From Phenylobacterium sp. CCH9-H3 (GTDB lineage Bacteria > Pseudomonadota > Alphaproteobacteria > Caulobacterales > Caulobacteraceae): a stretch of 10,038 bases of DNA. The notes beneath the pieces are model-generated. The model saw only the letters and a list, made by a program, of their open reading frames with translations, was not told the origin of the DNA and did no database searches. The first letter of the stretch is position 1, and each line of letters starts with the position of its first letter. Positions 5,923 through 10,038 of this stretch are shown here, in pieces. A program made the position numbers and the translations under genes. The stretch is taken from assembly GCF_001557235.1 (NCBI RefSeq), contig NZ_LSJI01000055.1:1-10038 (forward strand). Reading direction: 5' to 3'.

Positions 5923-7416
5923 TCACGCCGCTTGCGCGCGGGCCCGTTCCTCGTCGGCGGTGGGCGAGACGCCGACAGCCTCCAGCATCTGCGTCCGCCC
6001 CGGCGCGCCCAGCACGGGGTAGAGGTCGGCGTTCCGGGCCTTGCCGCGCGCCCAGACGCGGACGATCTTGGCCAGGTTCTTCGGCCGCTTCAGCCAGGCC
6101 TCGGGGTGTTCCAGCATGTGGAAGCCCTTCAGGAAGGCCCGCAGCAACTCGACGTCCTCGCGGATCGCCACCGCCACGCCATCCTCCAGGAAGCTCTTCA
6201 TGAGCCTGGAGCGAAGGTTCGGCCGTGCGGGCGGCAGCAGGGCGGCACGGGCGCGGCGGATCGCCGAGCGGTCGGCCTTGCGCATCACGTCGTAGTAGGG
6301 GCGCAGCTCCCGCTCGAGGCCGGCGCGGTAGTGCAGCAGCCGCCGGCCTGGATCGCCCTCCGCCGCCAGGGCGTCCAGCAGCAGGTGCGCGCTCACCGCG
6401 GCGAACGAACAGCCCCGGCCGTAGAGCGGATTGGTCCGCACCACGCAGTCGCCCACGGGGAAGAAGCCCAGCACGGCCGGCTGGCCGCCCGGCGCCATCT
6501 CCCGCCAGCGGCTCTCCAGCTGGCCCATGCCGAAGACGCGGCTGGTGGGCTCGGTGCGCTCAGGGTCGATCCACGGGGCGACGCCGGCCAGCTGGCGGCA
6601 GATCGCATCGAAGACCTCCGGGTCGACGATCGCCTTGCGCATCTCCTCCTCGACCTCCGGTGCGCAGAGGGTGATGGAGAAGCAGCCGTTGTCGCCGGGG
6701 AACACCCCGAACTTCAGGAACCCCAGGTCGCCGGTGGTGGAGCCGGAGCCGCGCGGCGGCTCTTCCTGGCCCGGCCGCAGGCGGTAGTGGCGCGTGAAGT
6801 AGATCACGCCGCAGGGCTCGGCGCTCTCGGGGATGGCCACCCCGGCCTCGGCGAGCCACTCATAGGCCTGGGAGGTCCGCCCCTGGGCGTCGACGACGAT
6901 GTCGGCGGTCAGCTCGCCGCCATCCTCCAGGACCACGCCGGTCACGGTGGGCGGCCCGCCTTGCACGATCGTCAGGCCCTTCACGAAGGTCTGGGGCCGC
7001 ATGACGACGCCCGGCAGGTTCTCGGCGTAGCGGCGCATCACCAGCTCCAGCGTGGTGCGGCGGCTGGTCAGGATGGCGAGGTCGCGATCGATGGGGGCGG
7101 GAACGTAGGCGCGCTTGTGCGCGGCGGTCAGGGAGCCCTCGAAGCCCAGCTCGCGCACGCCGGCGGCCTGGAGGGCGTCCAGCAGGGCGGGGTGACGGTC
7201 GCGGACCAGGGTGCGCAGGCGGGCCAGGAAGGCGTGGCTGTGGCGCAGGTGGCCCACGCCGCGCCGCTGCCAGTCTTGGAACGCCGTGTCCGGGTCGCCG
7301 GCGGGCGGTGGCGGATCGCGGTCCAGCACCGTGACCTCCCGGCCCGGGCCGGCCAGGGCCATGGCGGTCCAGAGACCCGCCATTCCCGCGCCCATCACCA
7401 CCACGCGCTCGACCAT
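5923..7416 (-). CDS. FAD-dependent monooxygenase/oxidoreductase of unknown substrate
   Basis: A 497-residue flavoprotein of the PHBH/halogenase-like fold group. VVMGAGMAGLWTAMAL (6-21) is the GxGxxG dinucleotide motif, with Asp32 (LDRD) at the second strand where an acidic residue binds the ribose. DIVVDAQGR (172-180) and FPVGDCVVRTNPLYGRGCS (319-337) are the second and third flavin motifs; the Gly322-Asp323 pair contacts the FAD. The tryptophan-halogenase WxWxIP motif is absent, so a halogenase is unlikely. The last 100 residues (about 400-497) form a helical, basic extension of unknown role. An upstream TTG at 7431 could start five codons earlier, but GGGGAT before the ATG at 7416 favours the latter. 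It follows the dsbA-like gene by 48 bases on the same strand and may be read through from it. Confidence 0.88.
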   Translation of the reverse strand: MVERVVVMGAGMAGLWTAMALAGPGREVTVLDRDPPPPAGDPDTAFQDWQRRGVGHLRHSHAFLARLRTLVRDRHPALLDALQAAGVRELGFEGSLTAAHKRAYVPAPIDRDLAILTSRRTTLELVMRRYAENLPGVVMRPQTFVKGLTIVQGGPPTVTGVVLEDGGELTADIVVDAQGRTSQAYEWLAEAGVAIPESAEPCGVIYFTRHYRLRPGQEEPPRGSGSTTGDLGFLKFGVFPGDNGCFSITLCAPEVEEEMRKAIVDPEVFDAICRQLAGVAPWIDPERTEPTSRVFGMGQLESRWREMAPGGQPAVLGFFPVGDCVVRTNPLYGRGCSFAAVSAHLLLDALAAEGDPGRRLLHYRAGLERELRPYYDVMRKADRSAIRRARAALLPPARPNLRSRLMKSFLEDGVAVAIREDVELLRAFLKGFHMLEHPEAWLKRPKNLAKIVRVWARGKARNADLYPVLGAPGRTQMLEAVGVSPTADEERARAQAA

Positions 7417-7431
7417 GCCGATCCCCGTCAA

Positions 7432-7461
7432 AGCTGAGGCGGCCAGTCTAGCAGAGGCGGC
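7432..7461. repeat. Imperfect 12-base direct repeat between dsbA-like and FAD genes
   Basis: AGCTGAGGCGGC (7432-7443) recurs as AGCAGAGGCGGC (7450-7461) with one mismatch, offset by 18 bases, in the short gap before the FAD gene. It could be a regulator half-site pair or a small tandem duplication. Such short repeats also arise by chance in GC-rich DNA. Confidence 0.3.
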
Positions 7462-7464
7462 TCT

Positions 7465-8211
7465 TTACGTCGGGGAGCCCGAGGGCCGTTTCATCTCGCC
7501 GGCCTTCACCTTGGCCAGCGCCGCGCGGACCGCGTTGATGTCCGCGCCCGGGATCACGTAGTCGCCGACGATGAACGCCGGGGTGCCCTGCAGGCCCAGC
7601 GCGCCGGCCAGCATGCGCACGTCCTGGATCTGCTGGGTGATGGCCGGGTCGGCGGCGGCCTTGCGGACCGAGGCGGGGTCGAGGCCGGCTTCGGCCAGGT
7701 GGCGGTCGAGGGCGGCGTCGTCCAGGCCCTTGTCGGCCATCCAGGCGTTGTGGAGCTGGACGCCCTTCGACTTGGCCTGGGCGGTCAGGGCTAGGCGCGC
7801 GGCCGTGTCCGAGACCTCGCCGAAGATCGGGAACTCCTTGAAGACGAAGCGGACGTCCGGGTTCTCGCGGATCAGCTTCATCACCTCGGGCGCCACCACC
7901 TTGCAGTAGCCGCAGCGGTAGTCGAAGAACTCGACCACCGTGAACTCGCCGTTGGGATTGATGACGAAGTCGCGAGGATCGCGCTCGAGCTGCTTGCGGT
8001 ACTTCTCCACGGTGCTGGCCTGGGCCTTGGCCTGCTCCAGCATCTGCTTCTGGCGCAGCTTCACCACGGCTTCCTCGATCACCTCGGGGTGTTCGAGGAG
8101 ATAGGCCCGCACCTTGGCGCCGAATGCGGGGTCGGCCTCGGCGGGCTTGTTGCAGGCCTGGAGGGCCAGGGCGGCCGCGAGCACGGCGGCGATAGGCAGG
8201 AGCGTCTTCAT
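7465..8211 (-). CDS. DsbA/ScsC-like thioredoxin-fold lipoprotein
   Basis: A 248-residue envelope thiol oxidoreductase. The N-terminus (MKTLLPIAAVLAAALALQAC) is a lipoprotein signal with lipobox L-Q-A-C, so Cys20 should be lipidated; Asn21 at +2 is not a retention aspartate, so outer-membrane sorting is likely. Residues 30-75 form a helical segment resembling the ScsC N-terminal oligomerisation domain. The thioredoxin domain follows with FFDYRCGYC (95-103): active-site Cys100-Gly-Tyr-Cys103. The cis-proline is Thr210-Pro211 in QGTPAFIVGDY. Beyond Cys20 and the CxxC there are no other cysteines. It may oxidise or isomerise disulfides of exported proteins. Start chosen at 8211 because it begins the signal sequence; the open frame to 8334 lies inside the protease gene. 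It follows that gene by 23 bases, probably in one operon. Confidence 0.93.
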   Translation of the reverse strand: MKTLLPIAAVLAAALALQACNKPAEADPAFGAKVRAYLLEHPEVIEEAVVKLRQKQMLEQAKAQASTVEKYRKQLERDPRDFVINPNGEFTVVEFFDYRCGYCKVVAPEVMKLIRENPDVRFVFKEFPIFGEVSDTAARLALTAQAKSKGVQLHNAWMADKGLDDAALDRHLAEAGLDPASVRKAAADPAITQQIQDVRMLAGALGLQGTPAFIVGDYVIPGADINAVRAALAKVKAGEMKRPSGSPT

Positions 8212-8234
8212 GGGATCCCGATAGGTAAGGCGGC

Positions 8235-9620
8235 TCAGCGCGTGGCGCCGACGACCGAGCCCTCGCGGGCCAGGTCGCGCAGGTCTTCGCGGGTGGGCTC
8301 GGCCACCAGGACGATGTCGGTGGCGCGCCGCCATTCCGGCGTGCCGCGGGTCAGCATCTCGCGGGCGCGCATGGCGAACACGCGGGCCTGGCGCTTGTCG
8401 CCGATGTTGAAGTTGTATTCGGCGGTGGCGAGGCGGGCGAGGCCGTCCTCGTTCAGCTTGTCGTAGGCCTCGGCCAGGATCCGCCAGGCGACGGCGTTGT
8501 CCTCTTCCTGGGTCAGGGCCTTCTTCAGTTCGACGACGCCCTCGGCGACCTTCTTCTTGTCGTCCAGGGCGATCAGGGTCTGGCCAAGGTTGACGCGAAG
8601 CAGCGGCGCCTCGGGCTTCAGCTCGACCGACTTGCGCTGCGGCAGCTCGGCCTCCTCGGTGCGGCCGAATTCGAACAGGATCTGGCCCTTCAGCTCCCAG
8701 AGGTAGGGGTTGTCCGGCTGCTCGGTCAGGAGCTGGTCGATCAGCTTCAGCGCCCGGTCGGGCTCCTTCAGCTGGTAGTAGGCGATGGCCCGGGCATAGC
8801 GCGACGGATAGTCGGTGGCCTTCTCGTCGTACTTGGTGATCGCCACCTGCGGGTTGAGGAAGCCGTCCAGCTTGGCCTTCATGACCGCGTGCTCGGCCAT
8901 GGCCTCGGGGCTGTCCTTCTTGGCGAAGTTCGGCTGGGTCTCCACCTTGCGACGCAGGCTCTCGATCCGGTCGGACGAGATCGGGTGGCTGCGGAAATAG
9001 GCGTAGCGCCGGGCCTCGTCGAAGACCTCCTGGTAGCGGAAGTTGTCGAAGAACTCGGCCAGGCCGCGGCCGGACAGGCCCGCCTTGTCCAGCAGCTGGG
9101 CGCCCGCCTGGTCGGCGCGGCTCTCCTGCTCGCGGCTGTAGCCCAGGGCGCCGATGGTGCCGAAATAGCTGGCGCTGCCAGCCAGGCCCGCGGCGGCCTC
9201 AGGCGAGCCGGCGAGGGCGGCGAGGACGCCCAGCCCCATGGTCAGCAGGAACGGCCGCATACCGGCCGACTGCATATCGCCCGAGCGGGCGCTGTGGCCG
9301 GCGGCCAGGTGGCCGACTTCGTGGGCGATGACGCCCTGCAGCTCGTTGGGGTCGTCCGATTCGAGGATCAGGCCGGTGTTGAAGCCCATGATCCGCGGCC
9401 CGGCGAAGGCGTTCAGCTCCTTCGAGCCGACGATCACGATCTCGACGTTCTTGGGATCGACGCCCGCCGCCTTCAGGATCGGCTCGGCGTCCCGGGCGAG
9501 GATCTCCTCGATCTCGGTGTCGCGGATCAGCGACTGGGCCGAGGCCGGCGCCGCCGTCAGGGTCAGGGCCGCCGCGGCCGTCAGCGCCAGGCGCGAAACC
9601 GACCGGAAAGGGGAGATCAT
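8235..9620 (-). CDS. Secreted M48 metalloprotease with TPR domain, BepA-like
   Basis: A 461-residue periplasmic zinc protease. A Sec signal peptide spans 1 to about 28, with cleavage probable at ASA-QS. The M48 domain has HEVGH (100-104; ligands His100 and His104, base Glu101), the third ligand Glu166 in REQESRADQAG (163-173), and FRSHPISSDRIE (209-220), conserved in this family. Residues about 270-440 are helical TPR-type repeats, giving the same layout as BepA (YfgC), which degrades or assists assembly of outer-membrane proteins such as LptD. The product contains no cysteine. The start at 9620 opens the signal sequence; the frame is open to 9743 but that part would overlap the rne end and is not family-like. 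It lies 107 bases after rne and just before the dsbA-like gene, suggesting an envelope quality-control unit. Confidence 0.95.
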   Translation of the reverse strand: MISPFRSVSRLALTAAAALTLTAAPASAQSLIRDTEIEEILARDAEPILKAAGVDPKNVEIVIVGSKELNAFAGPRIMGFNTGLILESDDPNELQGVIAHEVGHLAAGHSARSGDMQSAGMRPFLLTMGLGVLAALAGSPEAAAGLAGSASYFGTIGALGYSREQESRADQAGAQLLDKAGLSGRGLAEFFDNFRYQEVFDEARRYAYFRSHPISSDRIESLRRKVETQPNFAKKDSPEAMAEHAVMKAKLDGFLNPQVAITKYDEKATDYPSRYARAIAYYQLKEPDRALKLIDQLLTEQPDNPYLWELKGQILFEFGRTEEAELPQRKSVELKPEAPLLRVNLGQTLIALDDKKKVAEGVVELKKALTQEEDNAVAWRILAEAYDKLNEDGLARLATAEYNFNIGDKRQARVFAMRAREMLTRGTPEWRRATDIVLVAEPTREDLRDLAREGSVVGATR

Positions 9621-9668
9621 GCTCGACACTCTATCGTAGTCCGACACCCCCAGCCGGTCGGATGCTAG

Positions 9669-9710
9669 CGCGGGTCCCGCCAAACCGGAACCGGTTTGGA
9701 AGGGCCCGCG
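9669..9710 (-). terminator. Strong palindrome between rne and the M48 protease gene
   Basis: The core CCAAACCGG AA CCGGTTTGG (9680-9699) is a perfect nine-base-pair inverted repeat. It is flanked by outer arms CGCGGG (9669-9674) and CCCGCG (9705-9710), which extend the stem through short internal mismatches. It starts 18 bases past the rne stop. On the minus strand no T-run follows, so it may stabilise or process the rne 3' end or be a Rho-independent terminator of atypical form. The same palindrome could instead be an operator for the protease gene. Confidence 0.4.
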
Positions 9711-9727
9711 GCCAACATGGTTACGCC

Positions 9728-10038
9728 CTAGCCGCGGCGCCACCAGCCGCGACGCGGCTTCGGCGCCGGACCCGAGATTTCGGCCGGGTCAGGCTCACGC
9801 GGCGCGGGGGCGGCAGCCACCGGCTCGGGCGCGGCGACCGGTTCGGGCTCCGGCTCAGGGGCTGGGACGGCCTCCAGAACCGGCTCCGGCGGAGCCACGG
9901 CTTCCGCGGCCTCGGCGGCGGGCGCCGCCTTGCGGCTGCGCGAGCGCTTCGGCTTGGCCGGCGGCGCCTCTTCGGCGACGGCCACGACCGGGGCGGGCTC
10001 CGGTTCGGGCTCAGGCGGGGCGGGCAGGGCCTCGGCGG
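9728..10038 (-). CDS. rne: RNase E C-terminal tail, cut by the window edge
   Basis: The last 102 residues of a protein whose start lies beyond the window. The segment is low-complexity, dominated by Pro, Glu and Ala, as in the disordered C-terminal scaffold of RNase E. A basic patch KPKRSRSRKA (9926-9955) fits an RNA-binding arginine-rich segment. The protein ends PKPRRGWWRRG; the Gly-Trp-Trp at 9740-9748 matches the C-terminal motif by which Caulobacter RNase E docks polynucleotide phosphorylase in the degradosome. The catalytic domain is not in view, so identification rests on composition and this tail; a different Pro/Glu-rich protein with the same ending is possible but less likely. A visible GTG at 9985 is not the start: the frame stays open to the window end. 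Confidence 0.82.
   Translation of the reverse strand, partial: AEALPAPPEPEPEPAPVVAVAEEAPPAKPKRSRSRKAAPAAEAAEAVAPPEPVLEAVPAPEPEPEPVAAPEPVAAAPAPREPDPAEISGPAPKPRRGWWRRG

Noticed and set aside
6000..7416. Tryptophan-halogenase assignment for the FAD gene
   Set aside because: The halogenase WxWxIP motif was not found, and the flavin motifs alone are shared by many monooxygenases.
5686..7437. A 583-codon plus-strand open frame
   Set aside because: It is antisense to the FAD enzyme, whose flavin motifs are clear; no family resemblance in the antisense product.
9728..10038. Possible tandem-repeat region in the Pro/Glu-rich stretch
   Set aside because: The EP/AP pattern is low-complexity coding sequence typical of the RNase E scaffold, without a regular repeat unit at DNA level.

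Overview
The window looks like chromosomal DNA from an alphaproteobacterium, most likely Caulobacteraceae (Caulobacter, Phenylobacterium or a relative). The evidence is high GC with dense coding, a Caulobacter-type sigma-73-like promoter in front of aroQ, GANTC sites of the CcrM type in an intergenic region, and an RNase E C-terminus ending in a GWW motif like the PNPase-binding tail described in Caulobacter crescentus. Genus-level placement is inference. No tRNA, rRNA, IS element, CRISPR array or phage gene was seen. No gene-free stretch exceeds 300 bases; the longest is 484-667 (184 bases).

Left edge (1-868): on the minus strand, aroQ (type II dehydroquinase) is followed 26 bases later by the first six codons of another gene, possibly accB. 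A promoter-bearing intergenic region separates it from thiS, read on the plus strand. thiS and thiG (870-1658) form a two-gene thiazole operon, converging on an aldehyde dehydrogenase gene (1691-3094, minus) across a C-rich palindrome.

Middle (3226-5921): two translationally coupled plus-strand genes form a small glycan-assembly cassette. The first encodes an N-terminal LmbE/PIG-L-type zinc deacetylase fused to a family 2-like glycosyltransferase with a coiled C-terminal tail. The second encodes a DxD-type glycosyltransferase of a different fold group. They collide with a minus-strand FAD-dependent monooxygenase-like gene (5923-7416), with one base between the stop codons.

Right part (5923-10038, all minus): transcription runs right to left from the 3' end of rne (RNase E, cut by the window edge), across a 107-base gap with a strong palindrome, into a secreted BepA-like M48 metalloprotease with TPR repeats. 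A lipoprotein DsbA/ScsC-like thioredoxin follows after 23 bases, and then the FAD enzyme after 48 bases. The protease and thioredoxin fit an envelope-quality-control pair.

Most of the window is housekeeping. The parts I consider least ordinary are the deacetylase-glycosyltransferase fusion with its coupled partner, the FAD enzyme with no assigned substrate, and several intergenic hairpins.
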